A stretch of 64,000 bases of DNA, taken from positions 654,501 to 718,500 of the forward strand of contig NZ_CP022372.1 in assembly GCF_002220095.1 (NCBI RefSeq). The letters are read 5' to 3'. Shown piece by piece: positions 1 to 9,281 of this stretch. Numbering within the stretch: the first letter of the stretch is position 1; each line of letters begins with the position of its first letter. The translations under genes were made by a program, and so were the position numbers. The notes under the pieces were generated by a model, which saw only the letters and a program-made list of their open reading frames with translations, had not been told where the DNA came from and searched no databases. Origin of the DNA: Bosea sp. AS-1. GTDB lineage: Bacteria; Pseudomonadota; Alphaproteobacteria; Rhizobiales; Beijerinckiaceae.

Positions 1-1
1 G

Positions 2-772
2 TTGATCCGATATCTCCACGCCTTCATCCGCGAGGTCGAGCCAACGCAGGCGGAGTGGGAGTTCGGCATCGATTTCCTGACGCGTGTCGGCCAGATGTGC
101 AGCGACGTTCGCCAGGAGTTCATCCTGCTTTCGGATACGCTGGGCGTCTCGATGCTGGTCGATGCGATCAACCATCGCAAACCCGAGGGCGCGACCGAGA
201 CCACCGTCTTCGGGCCGTTCTTCGTGGAGAACCGACCGGCCCTGCCGCTCGGTGCGAACATGGCGCCCGGAGCACCTGGCACACCGCTCTTCGTCTCCGG
301 CTCCGTCCGTGACGTCAAAGGCATGCCGATCGCCGGAGCGACGATCGATGCCTGGCATTCGGACGAGGAAGGCTTCTACGACGTCCAGCGCGGCGAGGAA
401 TTGCAGATGCGCGGGCGCTTCCAGGCCGATGACGACGGTCGGTTCTGGTTCTGGTCGGTGCGACCGAAATATTATCCGATTCCGCATGACGGGCCGGTCG
501 GGCAGATGCTGCAGGCCCAGGGGCGGCATCCGTTCCGCCCGGAGCATGTGCATTTCATGATCGCGGCCGAGGGCTGCGAGACGCTCGTCACCCATCTCTT
601 CATCGACAAGGACCCCTATCTCGACAGCGATGTGGTCTTCGGCGTGAAGAACTCCCTGGTTACGGACTACGCCGAGCGGTCGCCGGGTGTGGCTCCGGAC
701 GGGTCGCAGATCGAAGTCCCTTATCTCGTCCTCGACTATGATTTCGTGCTGAGCCGGAAGGCGAAGCGATGA
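2..772 (+). CDS. Intradiol dioxygenase, probable hydroxyquinol 1,2-dioxygenase (5' partial)
   Basis: Ring-cleaving non-heme Fe(III) dioxygenase that would open hydroxyquinol (1,2,4-trihydroxybenzene) to maleylacetate. About 256 residues are visible. The frame is open at the window edge and the family is usually near 290 residues, so the true start lies outside; the in-frame TTG at position 2 is not taken as the start. Expected iron ligands are visible: Tyr126 in GFYDVQ, a Tyr at 157/158 in KYYPIPHDGP, and His182/His184 in RPEHVHF. The N-terminal helical part before the catalytic beta domain matches the dimerisation region of this subfamily rather than protocatechuate dioxygenase. The stop overlaps the maleylacetate reductase start (ATGA), which supports hydroxyquinol over catechol as substrate, though a chlorocatechol-type substrate cannot be excluded. 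Confidence 0.88.
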   Translation: MIRYLHAFIREVEPTQAEWEFGIDFLTRVGQMCSDVRQEFILLSDTLGVSMLVDAINHRKPEGATETTVFGPFFVENRPALPLGANMAPGAPGTPLFVSGSVRDVKGMPIAGATIDAWHSDEEGFYDVQRGEELQMRGRFQADDDGRFWFWSVRPKYYPIPHDGPVGQMLQAQGRHPFRPEHVHFMIAAEGCETLVTHLFIDKDPYLDSDVVFGVKNSLVTDYAERSPGVAPDGSQIEVPYLVLDYDFVLSRKAKR

Positions 773-1836
773 GTCCCGCGGCGTTCGTCTTCCAGGCGCA
801 GCCCAATCGCGTCGTCTTTGGCGCCGGGACCCTGTCGAAGTTGCCTGAGGAGCTAGGCGCGCTCGGTGTCGCACGGGCTCTGGTGCTGGCCACACCGCAA
901 CAGGCCGAGCTGGCGCAGAGCGTTGCCGGTCTGCTCGGTGAGATGAGCGCCGGGGTCTGCGCCCGGGCCGCCATGCACACGCCTGTCGAAACGACCGAGC
1001 TCGCCATGGACGATCTGCGGGCACGAGGCGCTGACGGCGTGGTCTCCGTCGGGGGTGGATCGACCATCGGTCTCGGCAAGGCGCTCGCCGTCCGGACCGG
1101 ATTGCCGCATCTGGCGGTGCCGACCACCTATGCCGGCTCGGAGATGACGCCGATCCTTGGTGAGACCGAGAACAGGCTCAAGACGACAAGGCGCGCGCCC
1201 GGGATCCTGCCCAGGACAACGATCTACGATGTCGATCTGTCGCTGGGTTTGCCAATCGCTTTGAGCGTGACGAGCGGCATGAATGCCATCGCCCACGCTG
1301 TCGAGGCTCTTTACGCGCCGGACGGGAATCCGGTGATCTCGCTGATGGCGGAAGAGGCGATCCGCAGTCTCGGCCAGGCCCTGCCGCAGATCAGGCGCGC
1401 TCCCGAGGATCGGGCTGCCCGGTATCAGGCCTTTCTCGGCGCCTGGCTGGCGGGTTCCTGCCTCGGCTCGGTCAGCATGTCGGTGCACCACAAGCTCTGC
1501 CACACGCTCGGCGGCTCCTTCGCCCTGCCGCACGCCGAGACGCATACGGTCATGCTGCCCTATGTCATCGATTTTGTGTCCGGCGCGGTCCCGGGCGCCG
1601 TGAATGCCATCAGCCGCGCGCTCGGGCGCGGTGGGGATGCGGCAAGCGCGCTGCGCGATCTTGCCCGCGAGCTGGAGGCGCCGCTCTCGCTGGCGGCGAT
1701 CGGGATGCACCAGAAGGATCTGGACCGGGCTGCGGAGCTCGCCGCGGCCAATCCCTACTGGTCGCCGGTCGCGCTCGACCGGGCCTCGGCGAGAGCCCTG
1801 CTTGGTACTGCCTTCGAGGGCAAGGGTTTCAACTAG
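769..1836 (+). CDS. Maleylacetate reductase
   Basis: Iron-containing alcohol dehydrogenase family, 355 residues, the usual length for maleylacetate reductases. It would reduce maleylacetate to 3-oxoadipate with NAD(P)H, the step after hydroxyquinol ring cleavage, feeding the beta-ketoadipate pathway. The glycine-rich nucleotide site is VSVGGGSTIGLGK (about residues 92-104), followed by the PTTYAGSEMTP segment typical of the subfamily. A C-terminal His-rich segment, HHKLCHTLGGSFALPHAETH, is where family members carry metal or catalytic histidines. The ATG overlaps the dioxygenase stop by four bases, so the two are translationally coupled. Together they form the lower part of a resorcinol/hydroxyquinol-type pathway; the upper genes must lie outside the window. 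Confidence 0.9.
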   Translation: MSPAAFVFQAQPNRVVFGAGTLSKLPEELGALGVARALVLATPQQAELAQSVAGLLGEMSAGVCARAAMHTPVETTELAMDDLRARGADGVVSVGGGSTIGLGKALAVRTGLPHLAVPTTYAGSEMTPILGETENRLKTTRRAPGILPRTTIYDVDLSLGLPIALSVTSGMNAIAHAVEALYAPDGNPVISLMAEEAIRSLGQALPQIRRAPEDRAARYQAFLGAWLAGSCLGSVSMSVHHKLCHTLGGSFALPHAETHTVMLPYVIDFVSGAVPGAVNAISRALGRGGDAASALRDLARELEAPLSLAAIGMHQKDLDRAAELAAANPYWSPVALDRASARALLGTAFEGKGFN

Positions 1837-1940
1837 ACACGGCGGCGCCGGGGTTCACCGCACGTTTTCGCACGCCAGCCCGAATTTCTTTCCGGGTCCG
1901 CTTCGTCGACAGGAGCGAAATCCAGCAAGGCCGCGGTTCA

Positions 1941-3071
1941 TCAGGGGCCGGCGAGCAGCTTGCGTGGCGTGGCGGTCAGCCGCCTTCCACCCTGCGCTCC
2001 GACGACGACCGTTTCGCTGAAACCCAGCCCGGCAGCCGAGACATACATGTGAAACACCATGCCCTCCTCCAGGTGCCAGTCGGCGTTGGGCAGGAACACG
2101 TGGGAGAAGTCGCTGGTGCGCGGGGTGCGGCCGTAGAGCCCGAGCGTATACCCGGTGACGTTGTCATAAGCGGGGCGCAAACCTTCGGAGAGGACAGCCT
2201 CGCGCAAAATCGCGTCGACATCGCGGGCAAGGGCGCCGGGACGCATTGCGGCGAACTGCCGGTCCTGCAGGGCGACGAGCCGTTCTGCGGTTGCCGAAAG
2301 CTCGCGCCGATCCTCGCCGATCAGCACAGGGCGCATCAGCCGGGCGCTGTAGTTGCGCCGCTTCGGGATCAGCTCGACATGCAGGATGTCGCCCGCTGCC
2401 AGCGGCTGCGTGGTCATGACGCCATGCAGGAATTCGTGATCCCCGACGCCCGGCACGATCGGACCCGTCTCACCGGTGTCGGCGCCATTCTCCAGGAAGC
2501 AGGCGGCTGCGATGGCCGCTGCGGCACGGGGCGACAGCCCTGGACGTGCTTGGACTGCGATCGCCGCCATCGCCTTGTCTGCGATACTGGCGGCCTCGCT
2601 GATCAGGGCAATCTCCGAAGGCGATTTCACGGCTCTGAGCCGATCGCTCACCCCTGGCAGATCGATGAAACGTGCGTCCGGCAGCAGCGTCGCAAAGCGG
2701 TCCCGCGTGGCAGCGGTGAAGCCGTAGGAGGCGTGGTCCGCGCCGATGCGCGCCTTCGCGAAGCCGCGGCGGCGGATTTCCTCCGCCATCACGACACGGG
2801 GCTCGGCCGTGTCCGGAAAGCCGACGATATCGGAGAACCAACAGGCATCGCGGCAGGGGCCAGCGTCGAGTTCTCGCAGCACAAACCAGGGTTCGCCCTC
2901 GCGCGGCAGGAAGGCCGCGCGGTACATCGTCTCCGAGACCGTATAGCCGGTCAGCCAGGCCAGGAATTCGGCATGGTCGATCAGCAGCAGCTCCGCGCCG
3001 GCTTCCGCCATCGCTGCTCGGGCCTTGGCGACCCGCCCGGCGAATTCCTCGCGCGGAAAGAGTGGGCTCAC
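1941..3071 (-). CDS. M24 family (creatinase/aminopeptidase P fold) hydrolase lacking canonical metal ligands
   Basis: A 376-residue pita-bread-fold protein with a creatinase N-terminal domain (about 1-140) and an M24 catalytic domain. I place the start at the GTG at 3071, which overlaps the stop of the upstream M20 gene (GTGA); the frame runs on upstream, but that stretch lies inside the M20 gene. The segments that carry the two Asp, the His and the first Glu metal ligands in aminopeptidase P read DILHVELIPKRRNYSARLMR, TGYTLGLYG and GMVFHMYV, so most ligands are absent; only the last Glu (FSETVVV) remains. This resembles metal-free relatives such as creatinase, or ectoine-hydrolase-like enzymes that cleave C-N bonds in small molecules. 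I infer it is not a true proline peptidase. It is the last gene of the GntR-linked transport operon. Confidence 0.82.
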   Translation of the reverse strand: MSPLFPREEFAGRVAKARAAMAEAGAELLLIDHAEFLAWLTGYTVSETMYRAAFLPREGEPWFVLRELDAGPCRDACWFSDIVGFPDTAEPRVVMAEEIRRRGFAKARIGADHASYGFTAATRDRFATLLPDARFIDLPGVSDRLRAVKSPSEIALISEAASIADKAMAAIAVQARPGLSPRAAAAIAAACFLENGADTGETGPIVPGVGDHEFLHGVMTTQPLAAGDILHVELIPKRRNYSARLMRPVLIGEDRRELSATAERLVALQDRQFAAMRPGALARDVDAILREAVLSEGLRPAYDNVTGYTLGLYGRTPRTSDFSHVFLPNADWHLEEGMVFHMYVSAAGLGFSETVVVGAQGGRRLTATPRKLLAGP

Positions 3072-4288
3072 GCGACCTCGCAGATGTCGAGGATGGTCAG
3101 CATGTAGATGCGGACCATGTCGAGGAAGTCGCGGATCTCGACACGCTCGTCGGGCATGGTGTTGTAGCGCCCGCCTGGCCCACAGACGATGCCCTCCATG
3201 CCGGCCTCGGCATAGAGATGGCCGGCATCGGTGCCGAAGAAGCCTGGAGGCTTGATGGCGCCCGTCGGCTGCTTCTCGCCGCGCACGGTCTCGTAGGCGG
3301 CATTGACGGCCTTTACGATGCGGGCGTCCTTGGCGACCTCGAAGGCCGGCATCGACTGGTGCCCTTCCTTCTTCTCGATACGGATCGACGCCTTCAGCCC
3401 CGGGAAGCGCTGCTCCAGCGCGGAGAGCTCGCGCTGCATGTCGGCAAGCGCACCAGCCTCTGTCTGTCCCGGTGCATAGCGGCCGGAGCCCTTGAGCTTG
3501 CAATAGTCGGCCACCTGCGGCGCGCGCCACTCATGCAGCTCCTTGCCGAGCGCACCATGAACGACACCGACATGGACGCGGTTGATCGATTCATGCTCGG
3601 GCGAGCGGGCGCCGCTGAACGTCATCGCGTTGAGGCGCGGGATCAGGTCGCAGGCAGCCATGATCGCATCGACCGCCTGCTCGCGCTTGGAGAGGTGGCG
3701 CGTGTTGCCGACGAGCTCGATGACGAAGGAGAAGGCGCAGGCGTGCATCGTCACGGCCTGCACATCGGTCGGCTCGCTGTTGACGAAGTAGTCGGCGCGG
3801 ATGCCGTTGCGGATCGCCGCGACGGTGCCGACGCCGCCCTGCAATTCGCCGACGACATAGGTCAGGATCACGTCGCCCTTCAGCTTAACCCCAGCGTCGA
3901 GCAGCGTCCTGACCGCGCAATAGGAGGCGGCGTCGCCGGCCTTCATGTTCGAGACGCCGATACCGTAGATGAATTCGTCATCGACCAGGCCGCCCCAAGG
4001 ATCGACGGTCCAGCCCTCGGTTGCTGGATTGGTGTCGAGATGGCCGTTGAAGAGCAGGCTCTTGCCTCCACCTTTGCCCTTCCAGCGGCCGATGGCGTTG
4101 GCGCGGCGGCCCTCGTCGAAGGGCTGTGCTTCCGCCTCGATGCCCATCGCCTTCATCTGGTCGACGACATGATGGACGAGCGCCTTCTCTCCCTCGGTTT
4201 CCGAGTAGCTCTTGTGCTTCGCCCAGTCGGAGAGCAGCGAGAGACAGGCTTTCTCGTCGAGCGAATGGATCAGGTCGCGAGGGTTCAT
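3068..4288 (-). CDS. M20 family (ArgE/DapE-like) amidohydrolase homologue with altered metal site
   Basis: A 406-residue M20-fold protein, normal length for ArgE/DapE/carboxypeptidase G2 relatives. The first ligand motif GHLDTNP is intact. The bridging-Asp motif reads GVSNMKAG, with Asn in place of Asp. The paired-Glu motif reads GELQGG, so the ligand Glu is Leu. The C-terminal GPG..H..DE motif reads GPGGRYNTMPDERV without the His. Three of the five expected zinc ligand positions therefore look substituted. It may use one metal, or act on a substrate that does not need the binuclear centre. It lies between the ABC ATPase gene and the M24 gene, to which it is coupled by a 4-bp overlap. The fold is certain; catalytic activity is not. 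Confidence 0.85.
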   Translation of the reverse strand: MNPRDLIHSLDEKACLSLLSDWAKHKSYSETEGEKALVHHVVDQMKAMGIEAEAQPFDEGRRANAIGRWKGKGGGKSLLFNGHLDTNPATEGWTVDPWGGLVDDEFIYGIGVSNMKAGDAASYCAVRTLLDAGVKLKGDVILTYVVGELQGGVGTVAAIRNGIRADYFVNSEPTDVQAVTMHACAFSFVIELVGNTRHLSKREQAVDAIMAACDLIPRLNAMTFSGARSPEHESINRVHVGVVHGALGKELHEWRAPQVADYCKLKGSGRYAPGQTEAGALADMQRELSALEQRFPGLKASIRIEKKEGHQSMPAFEVAKDARIVKAVNAAYETVRGEKQPTGAIKPPGFFGTDAGHLYAEAGMEGIVCGPGGRYNTMPDERVEIRDFLDMVRIYMLTILDICEVA

Positions 4289-4305
4289 GCGTATGGCCTC
4301 TGATG

Positions 4306-5928
4306 TCAGGCGGCGGCCGTGGCCGGAGCGGGCACGGCTTCGAGCAGCGATTGGGTGTAAGGGTGGAGGGGGCCGGTCGAGAGCGCAGCGACATCGACGA
4401 GGTCGACGAGGTCGCCGCGATACATCACCGCGATCCGGTGGGCGATCTGGCGCACCAGGTTGAGATCGTGGGTGATGAAGAGATAGGCCGTGCCGAAGCG
4501 CTGCTGCAGGTCGACGAGAAGCTCCACCACCGAAGCCTGCACGGAGACGTCGAGCGCCGAGGTGATCTCGTCGCAGATCACCAATTTCGGCTTCGAAGCG
4601 AAGGCGCGGGCGATGGCGACGCGCTGCTTCTCGCCGCCTGAGAGCTGGTGCGGATAGCGCTCGGCGTAAGCGGCCGGCAGCCGTACCTGCTCCAGCAACT
4701 CACCGATCTTTGAGGTATCCCGGCGGGCGCCCGCCTCGCCATAGAGGGCGAGCGGCCGCGACAGGATTTCGCGGATGCGCTGGCGCGGATTGAGCGAGGA
4801 ATCCGGGTGCTGGAAGATGATCTGCACGTCGCGGCGATAGGCGCGATCCATATCGGAGAGGCCGGTGATGCGGCGGCCGGCGAAGCGGATCTCGCCCTCG
4901 AAGCGATTGAGGCCCGTCATCGCCTTGGCGAGCGTCGATTTGCCCGATCCGGACTCGCCGACAATGCCGAGGATTTCGCCCGGCATCACCGAGAGGCTGA
5001 CCTCGCGGTTGCCGGTGAACTGCGTATTGGCCCGGCCGAGGAGCCCGCCGAGGAAGGGCTTGCGGCCATAGAGTACGCTGACCTTCTCGACTTCCACCAA
5101 TGGCGTGCCGGCTTCCGGAGCCTCGGTCTCGACCAGCCGGTGGTCCGGTCGCGGTACGGCGGCGAGCAGCTTCTTCGTATAGGCGTCCTGCGGGCGGGCA
5201 AAGACCTCGCCGACGCGGCCCTGCTCGACGATCTTGCCGCGATGGATCACCGCGACCCTGGTCGCGATCTGCGAGACCAGTGCGAGGTCGTGCGAGATGT
5301 AGAGCGAAGCGACACCGGTCTCTTCCTGCAGGGCCTTGAACAGGTCGAGGATCTGCCGGGCGGTGATGACGTCGAGCGCGGTCGTCGGCTCGTCGAAGAT
5401 GATGCATTCCGGCTGGCAGGCGAAGGCGGTGGCGATGACGACTCGCTGCTTCTCGCCGCCGGAGGCCTCATGCGGATAGCGCCGCATCATCTGCCTCGGC
5501 ACCTTCAGCCCGACATGGGCGAGGCGCTCCTCGCCCTCGGCCCAGGCCTGTTTCCGGGTCAGGCCGCGATGGCGCACCAGCACCTCGGCCAATTGCTCGC
5601 CGAGCGGGAGCGTCGGGTTGAGCGAGGTGCTCGGGTCCTGGAAGACCATGCCGATGCGCTTGCCGCGGGTCGCCTCGATCTCGGTCTCGGAAGCTTTCAG
5701 CAGCTCCTGCCCGGTCAGTCGGATCGCGCCCGCCTCGCGGGCCGTCGCTGGCAGGTAGCGCATGATCGCCCAGGCGAGCGAGGTCTTGCCCGAGCCGGAT
5801 TCGCCGACAAGGCCGAGCACCTCGCCCTTGGCGATCTGGAGGCTCACATCGTCGAGGGCACGGGTGAAGCCGGCCGGCGTCGCGTAGTCGAGGCCGTAGC
5901 CGGCGATGTCGAGGATCGGTCCGCTCAT
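4306..5928 (-). CDS. Dipeptide/oligopeptide-type ABC transporter, fused double ATPase
   Basis: A 540-residue protein with two complete ABC ATPase domains in tandem, equivalent to DppD and DppF joined in one chain, as in GsiA. Domain 1 has Walker A GESGSGKT and signature SGGEKQR. Domain 2 has Walker A GESGSGKS and signature LSGGEKQR. Both carry the oligopeptide-transporter C-terminal extension (LHPYTQSLL near the end). It powers import by the two permeases encoded just upstream; the stop of the inner permease gene is three bases before this start. The transported substrate is unknown; the associated hydrolases suggest a small amide, opine or modified amino acid rather than ordinary peptides. 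Confidence 0.93.
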   Translation of the reverse strand: MSGPILDIAGYGLDYATPAGFTRALDDVSLQIAKGEVLGLVGESGSGKTSLAWAIMRYLPATAREAGAIRLTGQELLKASETEIEATRGKRIGMVFQDPSTSLNPTLPLGEQLAEVLVRHRGLTRKQAWAEGEERLAHVGLKVPRQMMRRYPHEASGGEKQRVVIATAFACQPECIIFDEPTTALDVITARQILDLFKALQEETGVASLYISHDLALVSQIATRVAVIHRGKIVEQGRVGEVFARPQDAYTKKLLAAVPRPDHRLVETEAPEAGTPLVEVEKVSVLYGRKPFLGGLLGRANTQFTGNREVSLSVMPGEILGIVGESGSGKSTLAKAMTGLNRFEGEIRFAGRRITGLSDMDRAYRRDVQIIFQHPDSSLNPRQRIREILSRPLALYGEAGARRDTSKIGELLEQVRLPAAYAERYPHQLSGGEKQRVAIARAFASKPKLVICDEITSALDVSVQASVVELLVDLQQRFGTAYLFITHDLNLVRQIAHRIAVMYRGDLVDLVDVAALSTGPLHPYTQSLLEAVPAPATAAA

Positions 5929-5931
5929 CGC

Positions 5932-6756
5932 TCAGGTCCTCGGGTTGAGCGCATCGCGCAAGCCATCGCCGAGCAGGTTGAAGCCGATTGCGACCAGCGC
6001 GACGGCGAGGCTCGGCCACAGGATCATCCAGGCGCTCAGATGCATGAAGCGGCGCGCCTCCGAGACCATCAGCCCCCATTCAGAGGCCGGCGGTTGCGCC
6101 CCCAGGCCGAGGAAGGAGAGCGTCGCGAACAGCATCACCGCGAAGGCGACGCGGATCGTCATCTCGACGATGATCGGCGCCACCACATTCGGCAGCATCT
6201 CGCGCCCGACGATGAAGCCGGCGCTCTCGCCGCGCGCGATGGCGGCATTGACATAGTCCTGCTTGCGCACGGCCAGTGCGACGGAGCGCGTCACCCGCGC
6301 CATGCCGGGCGCGAAGGCGAGCGCGATGGCAAGCAGGGCGTTGAGGCTGCTCTTGCCGAGCAGGTTCACGATCAGCAGTGCCAGCAGTAGGCTCGGGATC
6401 GACATGATCGCATCGACGGTGCGCATGATCGCCTCGTCGCTGCGCCCGCCGAGGAAGGCCGAGACCGTGCCGATCACGGCGCCGACCAGCGTGCCGAGCG
6501 CGGTGGCCAGCACCGCCAGCAGGACGGTGGCGCGGGCACCATGCAGCAGGCGGCTGAGGATATCGCGGCCATACTGGTCGGTGCCGAGCCAGAACTGCGC
6601 GCTCGGCGGCTTGTAGCGCATCAGCGGCGCCATCTTCTCGGGATCGTAAGGCGCAAACCAGGGGCCGACGATCACGACGAACAGGATGAGGCCGACGATG
6701 ACGAGGCCCAGCGCGCCTTGCGGGGAGCGCAGCATGCGCTTGAGGATCTCAATCAT
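5932..6756 (-). CDS. ABC transporter permease, DppC-like
   Basis: Integral inner-membrane subunit, 274 residues, with an N-terminal membrane segment (GALGLVIVGLILFVVIVGPW) followed by the OppC-type periplasmic loop containing FWLGTDQYGRDILSRL. The usual permease core follows, with an EAA-type loop around REMLPNVVAPIIVEM. The ATG at 6756 begins MIEILKRMLRS; a longer open frame upstream is Arg/Ser-rich noise overlapping the other permease. The start overlaps the end of the DppB-like gene by eight bases. It pairs with the upstream permease as the heterodimeric channel of a peptide/opine-type importer. Confidence 0.92.
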   Translation of the reverse strand: MIEILKRMLRSPQGALGLVIVGLILFVVIVGPWFAPYDPEKMAPLMRYKPPSAQFWLGTDQYGRDILSRLLHGARATVLLAVLATALGTLVGAVIGTVSAFLGGRSDEAIMRTVDAIMSIPSLLLALLIVNLLGKSSLNALLAIALAFAPGMARVTRSVALAVRKQDYVNAAIARGESAGFIVGREMLPNVVAPIIVEMTIRVAFAVMLFATLSFLGLGAQPPASEWGLMVSEARRFMHLSAWMILWPSLAVALVAIGFNLLGDGLRDALNPRT

Positions 6757-7696
6757 ACTGGATCCTCCGGTCGAGCCACGCATAGCAGATGTCGGCGAGG
6801 AAATTGGCGACGGCATAGGTCGTCGCCATGATGAGCGCGCCCGCCTGGATCGAGGGCAGGTCGCGGGCCTGGATCGCGACGATGAGCTGGCGGCCGATGC
6901 CCGGCAGGGCGAAGATCTCCTCGACCACGATGACGCCACCGAGCAGGTAGCCGACATCGAGCGCCACGATGGTGATGGTCGGGAGCAGCGCGTTGCGCAG
7001 CGCGTGCTTGAACAGTACCTGTCGCTTCGACAGCCCCTTCAGCCGCGCCGCGCGGATGTAGTCGGAATGCAGTACGTCGACGAGCTCGGAGCGCACCATG
7101 CGCGAGACATGGGCGATCAGGATCATCGAGACCGTCAGCACCGGCAGGACAAGATGTTTCAGCCCGCGCAGAGGGTCCTCGGTGAGCGGCACATAGCCCG
7201 TGGCCGGCAGCCATTGCAGCCAGTCGGCCAGTACCAGCACCACCAGCGTCGCCGTGACGAATTCCGGCAGCGAGACGCCGATATAGGAGAGGAAGCTGAC
7301 ACCGAGGTCGGCCGCTCTGCCCCGCCTGACGGCCGCGACGATGCCGAGTGGGATCGCGACCGCCAGCATCAGCAGGATCGAGAACAAAGCGAGCAGCAGG
7401 GAGCGGCCGAGCGCTTCGATCATCGCCGGTGCGACCGGCTGGCCCGTGCGCATCGAGATGCCGAAATCGCCGCGCACGACCCCGCCGAGCCAATGCAGAT
7501 ACTGCATCCAGATGGGGTCGTTCAGCCCCATCTTCAGGCGCAGCGCCGCCAGCGCGTCCGGTGTCGCGTTCTCGCCCAGCATCATGACGGCGGCATCTGC
7601 CGGCAGGATCTGGGTGATCGCGAAGACGACCAGCGACACGACGAGGAGCGTGTAGCCGATCAGCAGGATGCGCTTGAGGATATAGGCTGGCGACAC
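6749..7696 (-). CDS. ABC transporter permease, DppB-like
   Basis: Inner-membrane permease of 315 residues, typical for DppB/OppB. It starts with a GTG codon (MSPAYILKRILLIGYTLLVVS) and carries the family N-terminal helix, the large periplasmic loop with DPIWMQYLHWLGGVVRGDFG, and the conserved SRMVRSELVDVLHSDYIRAA cytoplasmic loop that contacts the ATPase. It is encoded directly after the solute-binding protein with a 20-bp gap, and overlaps the DppC-like gene. Confidence 0.92.
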   Translation of the reverse strand: MSPAYILKRILLIGYTLLVVSLVVFAITQILPADAAVMMLGENATPDALAALRLKMGLNDPIWMQYLHWLGGVVRGDFGISMRTGQPVAPAMIEALGRSLLLALFSILLMLAVAIPLGIVAAVRRGRAADLGVSFLSYIGVSLPEFVTATLVVLVLADWLQWLPATGYVPLTEDPLRGLKHLVLPVLTVSMILIAHVSRMVRSELVDVLHSDYIRAARLKGLSKRQVLFKHALRNALLPTITIVALDVGYLLGGVIVVEEIFALPGIGRQLIVAIQARDLPSIQAGALIMATTYAVANFLADICYAWLDRRIQYD

Positions 7697-7716
7697 GCCG
7701 CTGCCCTCGCCTGCGT

Positions 7717-9270
7717 TCAGCCGCGCTTCGGCGCGTTGGCGCCGAGCGAGACGTAATCCAGGCGGAAGACCGCGCCACGCGGATGGAGCTGGTAGCCCTC
7801 GACCCAGTCGCGTTGCCCGCCGAGCAGGTCGAAGAACGCCGGGATGATCGAGGGCACCTCGTCATACATCAGCTTCTGCGCCTGCGCGTAGAGCTCACGG
7901 CGCTTGGCCTCGTCGACCGTGGCCCGGGCCTCGAACACCAGCTTGTCGAAGGCGGCGTTGTTCCACCGCGTCTCGTTCCAGGCGGCGTTGGAGGTGTAGA
8001 GCAGCGAGAAGATGGCGTCGGCCGTCGCCTGCATGTTGTAGAAGCCGACATAGAACGAGCCCTTCTTCCAGACCTGGTCGAGATAGGTCGCATGCGGCAT
8101 GGTCTCGACCTTGATGTCGAAGCCAGCGGGCTTGGCCATTTCGCGGAGGGCGACGGCAAGCTGGGTGCGCTGGCCCGGCCGGTCGGAGGCGATCAGCGTG
8201 GCTTCCAGCCCCTTCGGATAACCGGCTTCGGCGAGCAAGGCCTTGGCTTTGGCGATGTCGGCCTTCTTGGCCGGCAGATCGGCATAGAACCGATAGGCCG
8301 GGTTGAGCGGCGTATCGTTGCCGGGCGAGCCAAAGCCCTCGGTGACGAAATCGACCATGGCGGTGCGGTCGACCGTCAGCGCGAGGGCCTGACGCACGCG
8401 CACGTCGTTGAAGGGCTTCTGATCGCAGCCGAAATTGACGTTGCAGAACTGGCCCGAAGGCACACGCAGCGCCTTGACGCCATTCGCATTCTGCAAGCGG
8501 CCGAACTCGGTCGGCGGGGTCGTGCTGATCAGATCCGTATCGCCCGCGATCAGCGCAGAGGCCTCGGCACTGACATCCGGGAAGACGACGACCTCGATCT
8601 TGTCGAGATAGGGCCGCGCCTTGTCGAAATAGGCGTCATTGCGGGTGACGACGATCTGCCGCTCGGGCTCGAAGGAGACGAGCTTGAACGGGCCCGTGCC
8701 GATCGCCTGGCGGTCGAGCTTCTCCAGCCCGCCCTTGATCACGGCGGCAGGGACGATCTTGGCGTTGGTGTAGGCGAGCGTCACCGGCAGATCGGCGAAA
8801 GGCGCCGAGAGGGTGAAGACCACGGTCGTATCGTCCTTTGCGGCGACCTTGGCGATCGGGCCGACATTCTGTCTCGCCGGGGAGGCGGTCTTGGCGTCGA
8901 GGATGGCCTCGAAGGTCGCGACCACATCGGCGGCCGTGCAAGGCGAGCCGTCATGGAAGGTCAGGCCCTTGCGCAGCGCGAAGGTCCATTCGGTGAGATC
9001 GGCCGAGTTCGTCCAGGATTCGGCGAGGTCGGGCTCGGCGCTCATGTCGACCTTGAGCCGCGTCAGGCCGGAATAGAGCAGTTCGGCGACGAGATATTCC
9101 GGGTTTACGCGGGTGACGAGCGGGTTGAGCTTAGACACCGCCTGGTCGACGCTGACCCGCAGCGTGCCACCGCGGCGCGGCGCCTGCGCGAAGGCCGGCA
9201 CGCCGGAGAGGGCAAGGCCGCTCAGAGCGGCGGAGGCGGCGAGGAAATCGCGACGATGGATGCTCGGCAT
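7717..9270 (-). CDS. ABC transporter substrate-binding protein, SBP_bac_5 family
   Basis: Periplasmic solute receptor of 517 residues, the usual size for DppA/OppA-type proteins. The N-terminus MPSIHRRDFLAASAALSG has an RRDFL twin-arginine-like motif and then a hydrophobic stretch ending GVPAFAQA, so export by Tat or Sec is expected. The family core includes the conserved LAESWTNSADLTEWTFALRK region and GTGPFKLVSFEPERQIV. The start has a GGAG ribosome site. The family binds peptides, opines, nickel or glutathione; no residue visible here identifies the ligand. It is the second gene of the operon, after the second M20 hydrolase. Confidence 0.93.
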   Translation of the reverse strand: MPSIHRRDFLAASAALSGLALSGVPAFAQAPRRGGTLRVSVDQAVSKLNPLVTRVNPEYLVAELLYSGLTRLKVDMSAEPDLAESWTNSADLTEWTFALRKGLTFHDGSPCTAADVVATFEAILDAKTASPARQNVGPIAKVAAKDDTTVVFTLSAPFADLPVTLAYTNAKIVPAAVIKGGLEKLDRQAIGTGPFKLVSFEPERQIVVTRNDAYFDKARPYLDKIEVVVFPDVSAEASALIAGDTDLISTTPPTEFGRLQNANGVKALRVPSGQFCNVNFGCDQKPFNDVRVRQALALTVDRTAMVDFVTEGFGSPGNDTPLNPAYRFYADLPAKKADIAKAKALLAEAGYPKGLEATLIASDRPGQRTQLAVALREMAKPAGFDIKVETMPHATYLDQVWKKGSFYVGFYNMQATADAIFSLLYTSNAAWNETRWNNAAFDKLVFEARATVDEAKRRELYAQAQKLMYDEVPSIIPAFFDLLGGQRDWVEGYQLHPRGAVFRLDYVSLGANAPKRG

Positions 9271-9281
9271 GGGACGCTCCT

